A stretch of DNA of 64,000 nt, taken from assembly GCF_026230175.1 (NCBI RefSeq), contig NZ_CP104208.1, positions 62,001-126,000 on the forward strand. Reading direction: 5' to 3'. The notes beneath the pieces are model-generated. The model saw only the letters and a program-made list of their open reading frames with translations, had not been told where the DNA came from and did no database searches. A program made the position numbers and the translations under genes. This document shows, piece by piece, positions 9,812 to 18,834 of the stretch; position 1 is the stretch's first letter, and every line of letters begins with the position of its first letter. The DNA comes from Desulfovibrio mangrovi (GTDB taxonomy: Bacteria > Desulfobacterota > Desulfovibrionia > Desulfovibrionales > Desulfovibrionaceae).

Positions 9812-10486
9812 TTAGGGCTTGAACATGTATCCCTGACCGCGCACCGTGTGCAGCACCTGCTTGTCTGTTCCTGCATGCAGGCGGGAACGCAGGCGGCAGG
9901 CCAGTACATCTACAAGATTGGGTCTGGGGCGCGCGGTGTAGTCGAAGAAGTTGTCCAGAATGAATTCCCTGCTGAGCACTTCTCCGGGAGAACGCATGAA
10001 CGTTTCAAGCAGCAGGGTCTCTCTTGGGTGGGTACGCAGCGATCTGCCAGCTTTGAAGGTTGCCCCGGTTGAAGGCGCCAGCTGGATGTCACCGGCTTCA
10101 AGCACTTCGTTCGGCTGGCCGTTGATTATCCGTTTCGACCGTCGGATTCCCTGATGGATGGCGTTGATGCAGAATGGTTTGCGAACGCGGACTGCATGCG
10201 GTGGCGTGGGCGGCTCATGCGGCTCCACATGTTTGCTGTTCACCAATACAATAAGGGGAATGCCGGCCAGGGGGTCAGACTGGCGAAGCGTGTCAAGCAT
10301 AGTGGATGCATGTACATAATCAAGGTCAAGCATGAACGCAGACTGTTGTTCCGGTTGAGAGGAAAGCATCTGCACTGTCAGTGCGTCTGGGGCGCTGATG
10401 ACGGACAGTTGCTCGCCGGATTTTACGAGTCCGCGAGAAACAAACGATATGATCTCTTCTGATGAACATGCCAGATGGATATACAT
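9812..10486 (-). CDS. Atypical OmpR-type response regulator
   Basis: This 224-residue protein has a receiver-like N-terminal half and a C-terminal winged-helix effector domain (SREFILDNFFDYTARPRPNLVDVLACRLRSRL, ending VLHTVRGQGYMFKP, listed here by its ends). The receiver keeps a possible phosphorylated aspartate (MLDLDYV, residues 54 or 56) and a lysine (VRKPF, residue 103). The acidic pair after the first strand is missing: the protein reads LACSSEE there. No histidine kinase gene is adjacent. The protein may therefore work without phosphorylation or respond to another signal (inference). The start at 10486 has a weak ribosome site and follows a short CA/TG-rich tract. Confidence 0.8.
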   Translation of the reverse strand: MYIHLACSSEEIISFVSRGLVKSGEQLSVISAPDALTVQMLSSQPEQQSAFMLDLDYVHASTMLDTLRQSDPLAGIPLIVLVNSKHVEPHEPPTPPHAVRVRKPFCINAIHQGIRRSKRIINGQPNEVLEAGDIQLAPSTGATFKAGRSLRTHPRETLLLETFMRSPGEVLSREFILDNFFDYTARPRPNLVDVLACRLRSRLHAGTDKQVLHTVRGQGYMFKP

Positions 10487-10552
10487 GTGTGTATGTGTAT
10501 GCCGAGAAAATTGGTCTGACAACCTCGTTAGAAAAAAATTGGTATAAGGTTT

Positions 10553-10583
10553 AAAAAAAAGTAAAGGGAGGCCGAAGCCTCCC
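10553..10583 (-). terminator. Terminator of yeiH-like gene
   Basis: The stem GGGAGGC/GCCTCCC with a CGAA loop is followed on the minus strand by a T-rich run. It separates the transporter gene from the response regulator gene downstream. Confidence 0.75.
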
Positions 10584-10606
10584 ATTTTGTTTTGGATATG
10601 TGGACG

Positions 10607-12346
10607 TTATATTTGCGCGGTAATCTCCGGAAACACGAGGTAGAACATGATGTATGCCATGGTCAGCGTGAGCACCAGGTTGAAGGACTGACCGCACACG
10701 TACAGCACCAACGGCTTGCCTCCCTTGAAGTAGTGGGCCAGTTCACGGAAGTTGGTCGCAAGGCCGATGGCCGCAAACGAAAGGGCAAAGAACCACTCTC
10801 TGAAGAGGCGGGTGAACCCGCGCACCACACCGTGGTCGACCATGGTGTAGCCCATGTCGCTACCGAGGCTGCCGTCAATGAAGGAGAACAGAACTGATGC
10901 GGACAGGAAGCCAAGCACGAACTTGGGGAAGCGGTGCCAGATTTCCATCCAGCCCACTGACTTGCCGGCTTCACATTCCACACGCGTGCACCAGTATACG
11001 GCTACGCCGAATGCGGTAACACCGATCAGTACGTTCTGGATCATCTTGATGGTGGCAGCAACATAGAGGGCCTTTTCACCAAGGAAGGCGCCCGCAGCAG
11101 CCACGGCGCCGGTTGCGTCAATGGTACCGCCCATCCACGCGCCGCCAAGGATTTCCGGAATGCCTACCGCCTTGATGAAGGCCGGCATGGCGATCATCAT
11201 GATGGCGGTGAAGACCAGCGAAAGCCCGATGGACAAGGTCAGTTCTTCCTTCTTGGCACGGCAGGCCGCTGCCGTTGCTATGGCCGCAGAGGTGCCGCAT
11301 ACGGACATGTCGGCGGAAATGACGATGTTCAGCGTCTTTGAAGGCATCTTCAGAATCTTCTGACCGAAGATGAAGGTGCATATGAGAACGATGGGGGTAA
11401 CCACCCACGCCACGAATATGCCCGGTATGCCGATGGCCACGATCTTGTTGAAGAGCACTTCAGCACCGAGCAGAACGAGGCCGGTCTTGATGAAGTATTC
11501 AACTTCACAAGCCTTTTTCGCAAAGTCTGGGGTGCCTACCGTGTTGGCAATGAGCATGCCGATGATGACGCCCCAGGCTTCAGCACCAACTCCGTACTGT
11601 TTTGCCACGGACTGACCGCCCATCAGGTAGGCGAGGGTCGAAACGCCGAAAACGACCGCGAAGCCTTTCAGGAATCCTGCGGTATCCTTACCCATGAACT
11701 TGATGCCGATGCTGAAGAACAGGGCAAAGACCAGACAGAGCACCACAAGCGTGGGAATGCGGTTGTATGGCTTGCTGGAAACCTTTTTCTTGGCATCGCT
11801 TTCCTTTTTATGGGCGGCGCGCCAATCGGCTATTTGGGCTTTCGCCTCATCGTTCAGGGCAACGTCCTGAAAATTGGCGGCAACTGCGGCAGCTTCCGCT
11901 GTCTGAGCAAGGGCAAAGGCTTTTTCGGTCTTGGCCTTTGCTTCCTTATACTTGGGCTTTGCAGCGTCATTTTTGGCATCTGCCTGTTCCTGGGAAAGGA
12001 TCAGGGCTTCCAGCGGATTGGATTTCCATGAACCAGGGGCCGCAGTCCAGTGTTTGAAGAACTTGCCAAGGGCGCCGTCTTCGGCCTTCAGTTTGCCCTT
12101 GGCGTCTTTGGCCTTGTGCCATGCGATGGTCTTGAAGGGGGCTTTGGCCGCCTCAGACTCCATGACGGCATTCTGCTGGGCGATCTTGTCCTGGAACTCT
12201 TGCGTGGGGGAAAAATTGAAATAGAGGAAGAAGGCGGTTGCAATGATGAAAAAACCGAGCCAGATGGCCCAGTAGTCTTCCTTGGTCCAGAGGTCCGATA
12301 TGGAAGATTTGCCCTTGTCGACAACAATATTCGAATCCTGAGACAT
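10607..12346 (-). CDS. yeiH: YeiH-family putative sulfate exporter with long N-terminal loop
   Basis: The protein is an integral membrane protein of 579 residues in the UPF0324/YeiH family, which normally has about 340-350 residues. The C-terminal 380 residues hold the family core (AEAWGVIIGMLIANTVGTPDF, split here as motif start and end; VISADMSVCGTSAAIATAAA; GAWMGGTIDATGAVAAAGAF). An added N-terminal part has one membrane segment at about residues 27-45 followed by a charged Lys/Ala/Glu-rich loop of some 145 residues. The role as sulfate exporter is only putative in the family. The start at 12346 has GGGAGGAG. The gene has a long upstream untranslated region. Confidence 0.8.
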   Translation of the reverse strand: MSQDSNIVVDKGKSSISDLWTKEDYWAIWLGFFIIATAFFLYFNFSPTQEFQDKIAQQNAVMESEAAKAPFKTIAWHKAKDAKGKLKAEDGALGKFFKHWTAAPGSWKSNPLEALILSQEQADAKNDAAKPKYKEAKAKTEKAFALAQTAEAAAVAANFQDVALNDEAKAQIADWRAAHKKESDAKKKVSSKPYNRIPTLVVLCLVFALFFSIGIKFMGKDTAGFLKGFAVVFGVSTLAYLMGGQSVAKQYGVGAEAWGVIIGMLIANTVGTPDFAKKACEVEYFIKTGLVLLGAEVLFNKIVAIGIPGIFVAWVVTPIVLICTFIFGQKILKMPSKTLNIVISADMSVCGTSAAIATAAACRAKKEELTLSIGLSLVFTAIMMIAMPAFIKAVGIPEILGGAWMGGTIDATGAVAAAGAFLGEKALYVAATIKMIQNVLIGVTAFGVAVYWCTRVECEAGKSVGWMEIWHRFPKFVLGFLSASVLFSFIDGSLGSDMGYTMVDHGVVRGFTRLFREWFFALSFAAIGLATNFRELAHYFKGGKPLVLYVCGQSFNLVLTLTMAYIMFYLVFPEITAQI

Positions 12347-12634
12347 TTCAGTCTCCTCCCATGTTACACAACCTGTTGTCCGATGGGGTGAAACCCCCTC
12401 TCGTCGCAACGCGATCCACAAAATACGGTCACACAATGCCACTCGAACGGTTGCCCAACACAGTTAAGGGCTATGGGGTGTTGATCATAGGCCATTTCTC
12501 CTTTTTTCAGGTTCGTGCGGTCTTCAGGCGGTCATGTGCTGTCATTGCCATGTCCGTCTGTGTACCGTGTTCCGTGCCCGGCGTTTTCGTATGCGGGGCA
12601 CTATGAGCCGTGGCCGTTTGCAATTCCTGTGCAG

Positions 12635-12659
12635 AACATGAATGTTGTCATAACATGTT
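12635..12659. promoter_or_regulatory. Paired inverted repeats with AACAT half-sites
   Basis: AACATGAATGTT at 12635-12646 is a perfect inverted repeat, and AACATGTT at 12652-12659 repeats the half-site on the same helix turn region. They lie about 290 bases upstream of the yeiH-like start. A regulator binding site is possible, but no known regulator is matched. Confidence 0.3.
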
Positions 12660-12766
12660 GAATGCCAAGGGGGTTCATCCATGTCATGATAAAAAAAGGT
12701 GATAACACCCAATAGCACTGATAAAAGAAGTTTGCACTATAAATGCAAACAGATGTTGTCGTTGGG

Positions 12767-12796
12767 GGAGGAGGAGGAGGAGGAGGAGGAGGAGGA
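12767..12796. repeat. (GGA)10 trinucleotide microsatellite
   Basis: Ten uninterrupted GGA units are flanked by further G-rich sequence. The tract lies just beyond the trmFO terminator and is outside any supported gene. Such tracts can change length by slippage. Confidence 0.9.
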
Positions 12797-12803
12797 GGGA
12801 AGT

Positions 12804-12836
12804 AAAAAGCGCCGGAGCTGATGCTTCCGGCGCTTT
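12804..12836 (-). terminator. Terminator of trmFO
   Basis: The perfect stem AAAGCGCCGGA/TCCGGCGCTTT with a nine-base loop is followed on the minus strand by T residues. It begins eight bases past the trmFO stop codon. Confidence 0.8.
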
Positions 12837-12843
12837 AATGCTT

Positions 12844-14190
12844 CTAGAGCTTTTCGCGAACTGTTTCGAACCATTCGGCGAAGTGCGTCCTCGCCCGTTC
12901 CGCGTAGAGGGCCTTGCGGTCCTTTTTCTTGGCCCGCATGCCGAGTTCGGGCATCAGGCCGAACTGGACATTGGACGGCTGGAAGTTCTTCTGCTCCGTG
13001 CGCAGGTGATTGAGCAGGCCGCCGAGGCAGGTTACCGCAGGCGGAATTTCCACTTCCTGTCCTCTTGAGCGGGCAGCGAGAATGATGCCCAGCCACATGC
13101 CGCAGGCTGCGGATTCCACATAACCTTCCACGCCGGTGATCTGACCGGCAAGAAAGACGTTGGGCCGGCTCTTGAGAGACAGGTCGTTGTTCAGCGTTTT
13201 CGGTGCGTTTACATAAGTATTGCGGTGCACGCTGCCGTAGCGGACAAACTCTGCATTCTCCAGCCCCGGAATCATGCGGAAAATCCTGTCCTGCTCGCCG
13301 TACTTGAGTTTGGTCTGGCAACCGACGAGGTTGAACATGGACTTGTTCAGGTCTTCGGTGCGCAGTTGCACAATGGCGAAGGGGCGGGTGCCGGTTCTGG
13401 GGTCGGTGAAGCCGACCGGCTTGAATGGGCCGAAAGCGAGAGTCATTTCTCCGCGTTCTGCAAGAGCTTCGATGGGCATGCAGCCTTCGAAGTGGATTTC
13501 CTTTTCAAAATCCTTGGTGGGAGCCTTTTCTCCGGCCACCAGCGCGGCATGGAAGGCGAAATATTCGTCCCGCGTCATGGGGCAGTTCAGATAGTCCTTG
13601 TCCTCCGGCATGTAGCGGGAGCCCCAGAACGCCTTGGTCATGTCGATGGAGTCTGCGCTGACAATGGGCGCGATGGCATCATAGAAATACAGGTGGGTGC
13701 TGCCCACGGCCTGTGCGAGTGATGCGCTCAGGCCTTCGCTTGCAAGGGGGCCGGCAGCGACAACAACGGCATCAAAACCTGCCAGTTCCGGCGCGTCAAG
13801 GGAAGCAATCTCCTGACGGACAAGAGTGATATTGGGATCTTCTTCCATGGCGCGGGTGACATATGCGCTGAACTTTTCGCGATCAACGGCCAGCGCTTTG
13901 CCTGCGGGCACACGGGTTGCCTCGGCTGCCTCCATGACAAGGCTGCCAAGCTCACGCATCTCCTGCTTCAGCAGGCCCACACCGGATTCCAGCTGGTCGG
14001 AGCGGAGCGAGTTGGAGCAGACGAGTTCGGCCAGTCCTTCCATCTGGTGTGCGGGGGAATACCGGTGCGGTTTCATTTCAAAGAGGGTGACAGCCACCCC
14101 GGCACGCGACAGTTTGCGCGCGCATTCGCAACCGGCGAGACCGCCGCCTATGATGGCCACCTTGGTGAGGGAACGGGAAGTATCGGACAC
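12844..14190 (-). CDS. trmFO: Methylenetetrahydrofolate-tRNA-(uracil-5-)-methyltransferase TrmFO
   Basis: The 448-residue flavoprotein methylates U54 in the T-loop of tRNA with methylenetetrahydrofolate as carbon donor. The FAD-binding motif VAIIGGGLAGCECA is near residue 11, followed by family blocks LVCSNSLRSDQLESG and FEGCMPIEALAERG and the C-terminal GVEGYVESAACG motif. The length is normal. The GTG start at 14190 is chosen because AGGAGG lies seven bases upstream; the upstream ATG at 14205 has no ribosome site and the longer frame is a spurious extension. Confidence 0.95.
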   Translation of the reverse strand: MSDTSRSLTKVAIIGGGLAGCECARKLSRAGVAVTLFEMKPHRYSPAHQMEGLAELVCSNSLRSDQLESGVGLLKQEMRELGSLVMEAAEATRVPAGKALAVDREKFSAYVTRAMEEDPNITLVRQEIASLDAPELAGFDAVVVAAGPLASEGLSASLAQAVGSTHLYFYDAIAPIVSADSIDMTKAFWGSRYMPEDKDYLNCPMTRDEYFAFHAALVAGEKAPTKDFEKEIHFEGCMPIEALAERGEMTLAFGPFKPVGFTDPRTGTRPFAIVQLRTEDLNKSMFNLVGCQTKLKYGEQDRIFRMIPGLENAEFVRYGSVHRNTYVNAPKTLNNDLSLKSRPNVFLAGQITGVEGYVESAACGMWLGIILAARSRGQEVEIPPAVTCLGGLLNHLRTEQKNFQPSNVQFGLMPELGMRAKKKDRKALYAERARTHFAEWFETVREKL

Positions 14191-14314
14191 GTAAGCCTCC
14201 TGCATGGAATTGGGCTTTCTGGTAGACCATCGGGTCTGTGAAGGCAAGAGAATTGCTGTTCTGCGGGGGCGGAGCACGTCTTTGAGACGGGCTTCGGGAT
14301 GGCCTTTGGAGAGG

Positions 14315-15193
14315 TTAGTTGACGCGGGGCTGGACTGATATCGGATTCTTGGCCGTTCCGTTGCGGGAGTCGGTCGGGAGGTAGGTGTCCATGAGTTTTG
14401 TGTGCAGCTCTTTGATTTTGCCTGAAGCCTTGAGCTCTGCCAGCCGGGAATTGAAGATATCCAGAAGTGCCTCCACGCTGGGGTGCGTAGGGTTGAAGCA
14501 TACGTATAGGGGCTTGTTTTCAATATAGGGATGCTGCACGCCAAGCGCCGTGCCTTTGGCGTCGATATGCTTCCGGTAAAGGTAGAGGGCGGTCAGCGGA
14601 TCGCCGATGATGATATCCACCCTGCGCATGAGCAGTTTGCGGACGTTGGTCAGATCATCCGTCGAGAAGTCCTTGAGCAGGAAGGTGGCGGCATCGAATT
14701 CCTTGAAATTGATATAGCCGGAAACGACGCCGATTCTATACCGTTTCAGGTCTTCAATGGATTTGTAGAAATGGGGATCGCTTGCTCTGTGCATGAAGGT
14801 CAGAGGTCCTCCGGGGAAGGGCGCTGAGTAGGTGCACTGCCGGCTGTCCATATCGGGGTCGTAATATTCGGGTAGATACCCCGCAATTTCCTTGCGGGTA
14901 ATGTAGTTGATGGCTCGTTGCCAAGGCAGGTAGACAAGCTCCACCGAGTATCCGGCGGGCAGAAAAACTTCGCGCAGGAGTTCTGCAACGTAGCCTTGCT
15001 CCGGCAGGTCTTTGGAAATGTATGGCGGCCATTCAAGCGTGGCAAATCGCAAGGTTTTGGGGCCGGGGCTGTGCAGGGGGAGCTGTGAGTAGCTGGTCAG
15101 GGAAGGGGGCGAATCCGGTCCGGCATAGGCAATAGAGCAAGCCAACGTCAGGCTGAGGAAACAGAGCAGAACTGTTCGGGAGAGTGTGCGCAT
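14315..15193 (-). CDS. Periplasmic solute-binding protein, SBP_bac_3-like
   Basis: The protein has 292 residues. Residues 1-24 form a signal peptide ending in AYA. The mature part starts with LRFATLEWPPYISKD and has the two-lobe amino-acid-binding-protein pattern (YVAELLREVFLPAGYSVELV, then RYRIGVVSGYINF). Similar proteins serve ABC transporters or sensory systems. No permease, ATPase or sensor gene is adjacent, so it is an orphan and the ligand is unknown. The ribosome site before the ATG is weak (GGGAC). Confidence 0.8.
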   Translation of the reverse strand: MRTLSRTVLLCFLSLTLACSIAYAGPDSPPSLTSYSQLPLHSPGPKTLRFATLEWPPYISKDLPEQGYVAELLREVFLPAGYSVELVYLPWQRAINYITRKEIAGYLPEYYDPDMDSRQCTYSAPFPGGPLTFMHRASDPHFYKSIEDLKRYRIGVVSGYINFKEFDAATFLLKDFSTDDLTNVRKLLMRRVDIIIGDPLTALYLYRKHIDAKGTALGVQHPYIENKPLYVCFNPTHPSVEALLDIFNSRLAELKASGKIKELHTKLMDTYLPTDSRNGTAKNPISVQPRVN

Positions 15194-15234
15194 ATGGTTG
15201 TCCCGATTGCCGAATCGACAGGTGGTTCAGAAGG

Positions 15235-15260
15235 GCAGGGCGCGCGGGACCGCGCCCTGC
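15235..15260 (-). terminator. Hairpin after phosphorylase gene, weak terminator
   Basis: The perfect 10-bp stem GCAGGGCGCG/CGCGCCCTGC with a six-base loop lies 24 bases beyond the phosphorylase stop codon. It has no clear T-run, so termination here is likely but not certain. Confidence 0.45.
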
Positions 15261-15283
15261 ATGGTTTGCAACAAACGAGTGTC

Positions 15284-17848
15284 CTACGAATGCGCCCAGC
15301 GGATAAGGCCGAGCGAGTGCGGATCCAGAAGATGCGGGTGTGCAGGCACGGCGCGTACGGTGTACCCGAAGCGACCGGCTTCGGGCGGGGTTGCTTCGCC
15401 CCGGTAACGCATCCAGCCATCTCTGACTTCGGACACGGGAGTCATGGGGGCAATCTCGCGGGAGGCGAAGCTGCCGTCCTGTTTTACAGGGCCGAAATAG
15501 GATTCTACAAGAATATGCTCCGGAGGCAAGCCGTTGAGGTGGAGATCCGCTTCGATGACGAGTTTTTCGTTAACAAACAGATTGGGAGCGTCCACGGTCT
15601 GCACGTTGCGGATTTCCACGGCGCTCCATTTGGTCATCATATCCATGCGCCAGGTGGCCAGTTCGCGGGCTGCCGCGAAGCCGTTTTCGCTCAGGCGCAG
15701 GTAGTTCTCATAGGCGGGAATATAGGTCTTGTTGACGTAGTTCGTGACCATGCGGTGCGAGTTGAATACGGGGCCCAATTCCACGAATGCCTGTTTCATC
15801 CGGCGTATCCATGCCCGGGGCAAGCCGCCGTGGCCGCGGTCGTAGAATTCGGGAATGATTTCGTTTTCCAGCACATTATAGAGCGTCTGGATTTCCACGA
15901 AATCCTGATAGTCGGGATCGCTGTATTCTTCGCCCTTGCCGATGGCCCAGCCAAGGCTGTTATCCGGCTTATAGGCTTCGTCCCACCAGCCATCCAGCGT
16001 ACTGAACTGGAGTACGCCGTTGAACACGGCTTTCATGCCGCTGGTGCCACAGGCTTCCAGAGGCCGACGGGGGTTGTTGAGCCATACGTCGCAGCCGGAA
16101 ATCATGTGTTGTCCCACTTCCATGTCGTAGTCCTCGAGGAAGACCATGTTGAAGCGGCACTCGTGCGAACGGCACAGGGTGATGAGATCCTTGATGAGCT
16201 GTTTGCCGCCGTTGTCGGCGGGGTGCGCCTTGCCTGCGAATATGAACTGGATGGGGTGCTTCTTGTCGGCGATGAGCCGCATCAGTTTGTCCTGCTCCTT
16301 GAGCAGCAGGTTGGCGCGCTTGTACGTGGCGAAGCGGCGGGCAAAACCGATGGTGAGCGCTTCGGGATTCAGCACCTCGTCGGCGTGCTGCAGTTCCTTG
16401 CGGCGCGCTCCTTGTGCCTCCAGTTGTTTGCGCAGGCGCATGCGGGCAAAGTCGATGAGCCTCGCGCGCAGGCGTTCGTGCGTGCGCCAGAGTTCCGCAT
16501 CGGGAATGTTGATGGCCTGTCCCCATGTGCGGGTGCAGTCAGGATCCTCGCGCCAGTTGGGGCCGAGATAGCGGTCGTTCAGCTGGCCTACGTCTTCAGC
16601 CACCCATGTGGGGGCATGCACCCCGTTGGTCAATGCACCGATGGGGACGTCTTCCACCGGATATTGGGTCCAGACCTGTTTCCACATGTTACGTGACACT
16701 AAGCTGTGCAGTTCGGAAACGCCGTTGCTGAAGCGGGAGAGCTTGAGCGCCAGCACGGTCATGCAGAAGTCTTCATTGTCATTGAAGGGGTTTTCGCGGC
16801 CAAGGGCCATGAATACCTTGAAGGCAAGGCCGATTTCCTGCGCGTATCCTTCGAAGTAGCGCCGCATCATTTCCATGGGGAAACGATCGTTGCCTGCGGG
16901 GACGGGTGTGTGTGTGGTGAAGATGGAACTGGATGCCGCCACTTCCTGCGCCGCCTCGAATGACAACCCCTGCTGCATGAAGCTGCGCAGTCGCTGCAGT
17001 CCTGCGAAGGCGGAGTGGCCTTCATTCATATGGATGACCTTGGGGAAGAGTCCCAGCACTTCCAGGGCGCGCATGCCGCCGATGCCGAGCAGGATTTCCT
17101 GCTGGATGCGCATCTCAAGGTCGCCGCCATACAGACGCGAGGTGAGCGCCTTGAATTCCGGCGGGTTGTGCGCGGTATTCGTATCCAGAAGATACAGGGC
17201 TATGCGGCCTATCTGGGCCTTCCATATCTGTACCTCCAGCGGGCGTCCTCCCATGTCGAGGATGAAGCAGGCGGGTTCGCCTTCCGGCGTTGTGGCCCGT
17301 TGTATCGGCAGCTGTTCGAAGTCGTAGTCTGGGTAGCGTTCCTGCTGCCAGCCATCGGGGGTCAGGTACTGTCTGAAGTACCCTTGCTTGTAAGCGAGGC
17401 CCATGCCCACGAGGGGGATGTTGAGGTCGCTTGCGGACTTGAGGTGGTCGCCTGCCAGAATCCCGAGCCCGCCGGAGTAAATGGGCAGGCATGAGGAAAT
17501 GCCAAATTCGAAGCTGAAGTATACCAACGCAGGATTGGCCTGCGATGCCTGTTTGAACTGCAGAGACGAGGGGCGGGAAAGATAGTTGCGGGCCTTCTGC
17601 AGCGCCTCGTTGAGGCGCTGGATGTAAAAATCGTCATTGGCAAGCTCGCGCAGGGTGCCCTGCGGCAGCTTGTTCAGGAACCGCACAGGGTTTTTTTCCG
17701 TTTCACGCCACAGTGTCTGGTCTATCTGGGCGAACAGGCTTTCGATTTCTCCGTTCCATGAAAACCACAGGTTATAGGCGAGCTCCCAGAGCCCGTGCAG
17801 TTTTTCCGGCAGACGGGGAATGACACTGAAGACCTTGAGCGGTTGCAT
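15284..17848 (-). CDS. glgP: Alpha-glucan (glycogen) phosphorylase, GT35
   Basis: This 854-residue protein is of the type with an N-terminal DUF3417-like domain (LPEKLHGLWELAYNLWFSWN near residue 12), common in bacteria and archaea. SFEFGISSCLPIYSGGLGIL and the pyridoxal-phosphate lysine motif EACGTSGMKAVFNG (lysine near residue 606) mark the catalytic core. It releases glucose-1-phosphate from alpha-1,4-glucans. The product could feed the UDP-glucose pyrophosphorylase found 8 kb away, but the two genes are not linked in an operon. The start has GGAGGG at good spacing. Confidence 0.92.
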   Translation of the reverse strand: MQPLKVFSVIPRLPEKLHGLWELAYNLWFSWNGEIESLFAQIDQTLWRETEKNPVRFLNKLPQGTLRELANDDFYIQRLNEALQKARNYLSRPSSLQFKQASQANPALVYFSFEFGISSCLPIYSGGLGILAGDHLKSASDLNIPLVGMGLAYKQGYFRQYLTPDGWQQERYPDYDFEQLPIQRATTPEGEPACFILDMGGRPLEVQIWKAQIGRIALYLLDTNTAHNPPEFKALTSRLYGGDLEMRIQQEILLGIGGMRALEVLGLFPKVIHMNEGHSAFAGLQRLRSFMQQGLSFEAAQEVAASSSIFTTHTPVPAGNDRFPMEMMRRYFEGYAQEIGLAFKVFMALGRENPFNDNEDFCMTVLALKLSRFSNGVSELHSLVSRNMWKQVWTQYPVEDVPIGALTNGVHAPTWVAEDVGQLNDRYLGPNWREDPDCTRTWGQAINIPDAELWRTHERLRARLIDFARMRLRKQLEAQGARRKELQHADEVLNPEALTIGFARRFATYKRANLLLKEQDKLMRLIADKKHPIQFIFAGKAHPADNGGKQLIKDLITLCRSHECRFNMVFLEDYDMEVGQHMISGCDVWLNNPRRPLEACGTSGMKAVFNGVLQFSTLDGWWDEAYKPDNSLGWAIGKGEEYSDPDYQDFVEIQTLYNVLENEIIPEFYDRGHGGLPRAWIRRMKQAFVELGPVFNSHRMVTNYVNKTYIPAYENYLRLSENGFAAARELATWRMDMMTKWSAVEIRNVQTVDAPNLFVNEKLVIEADLHLNGLPPEHILVESYFGPVKQDGSFASREIAPMTPVSEVRDGWMRYRGEATPPEAGRFGYTVRAVPAHPHLLDPHSLGLIRWAHS

Positions 17849-18147
17849 TCGCTACCCTCCGTATTGGCTGGCGAAAGATGTCCTGTCATATGCCTGCTTC
17901 GCAATGTGGCGAAGCGATTTCGGCTCGCGAAATAGTATCGTGTCCTGCCGTTCAATCAATGAGATATTTTACCTCTACCGGCAAGCTGCGGCAATCCTGT
18001 GACATCACTTTACTTGAACAACCGTCTGGCATATCAAAGTGCGACCGTCTGATTCCGGATGTGCCGGAGCGTTGCGGAGTAGAGCGGCCCGGCATGTAGC
18101 GGGCAGGCATATTATGTAATGATACAATGTTGCACAGGAGAAAGGTA

Positions 18148-18666
18148 GTGACAAGCGAAACTTGCAGACACGTCGGGCCAGCCCGTATAGGGGTTCGGGT
18201 GCGTTTCCTTCGGGATGCGCAGGACGTGTACGCCAACGGCGGCGGGGAATCCGGCGACACCGGACTTGCCTATGCCACGCCGTGGTCGGCCGGTTTGGAC
18301 TTGCGTGCCTGCTTTGCAGAGGAGAGCATCACGATCCCGCCCGGAGGACGACACGCCATACCCGTGGGTGTCGCCATTGAGCCAGAGGCGCTCAATGTAG
18401 CGGGATTCGTGTACTCGCGAAGCGGCCTCGGCACGAAACGCGGTCTTACCGTGAGTCAGGGAGTCGGTGTCATCGATCCTGACTACCGCGGCGAGATCAT
18501 CGTTTCGTTGCTGAATACGTCCGGCGAAGAGCGCACTGTCACCCGTGGGGAACGTATTGCCCAACTTGTGTTCCAGCCCTTCTATCAGGCGGACATTACG
18601 GTGACGGAAGAGCTCGGCGATACCCAGCGCGGCGCCGGGGGCTTTGGACATACCGGAGCCATGTAG
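18148..18666 (+). CDS. dut: Deoxyuridine triphosphatase
   Basis: The 172-residue enzyme hydrolyses dUTP to dUMP and diphosphate, which keeps uracil out of DNA and supplies dTMP synthesis. The five dUTPase motifs are visible: AGLDLRA, YSRSGLGTKRG, GVIDPDYRGEI with its catalytic aspartate, RIAQLVFQP and RGAGGFGHTG at the C-terminus. A GTG start at 18148 is preferred because AGGAG precedes it by seven bases; the ATG at 18127 lies upstream of that ribosome site. A small insertion after the first strand (DVYANGGGESGD) is slightly longer than usual. Confidence 0.93.
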   Translation: MTSETCRHVGPARIGVRVRFLRDAQDVYANGGGESGDTGLAYATPWSAGLDLRACFAEESITIPPGGRHAIPVGVAIEPEALNVAGFVYSRSGLGTKRGLTVSQGVGVIDPDYRGEIIVSLLNTSGEERTVTRGERIAQLVFQPFYQADITVTEELGDTQRGAGGFGHTGAM

Positions 18667-18834
18667 TCCTCTGCGGAATGCAGGGGCGTCCCGTTTCGGG
18701 GAGCCGGATACGGCTGCCCGGGAGATGAGTGGTTTTTACGGGAGCCTGCATGCCAAGGAGTGTATGGCTTTTCTTTCCAACCGATTTGTTACCCGATTTA
18801 CGCGAAACGTAACGGTCAGCAGGATACAAATTAC

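Larger units (their letters stand above)
12347..12803. other. Intergenic region upstream of yeiH-like gene
   Basis: No gene is supported in this stretch. It holds the presumed yeiH-like promoter region, two short inverted repeats with the same half-site (12635-12659) and a (GGA)10 tract (12767-12796). An imperfect palindrome, TTTGCA-N7-TGCAAA, lies at 12731-12749. Confidence 0.6.

Noticed and set aside
8387-10072. A 561-codon plus-strand frame across the UbiD and response regulator genes
   Set aside because: It spans two genes and their intergenic region, and both minus-strand genes have clear motifs.
15194-16696. A 500-codon plus-strand frame opposite the glucan phosphorylase
   Set aside because: The phosphorylase has complete catalytic motifs on the minus strand, and the plus frame has no ribosome site or domain.
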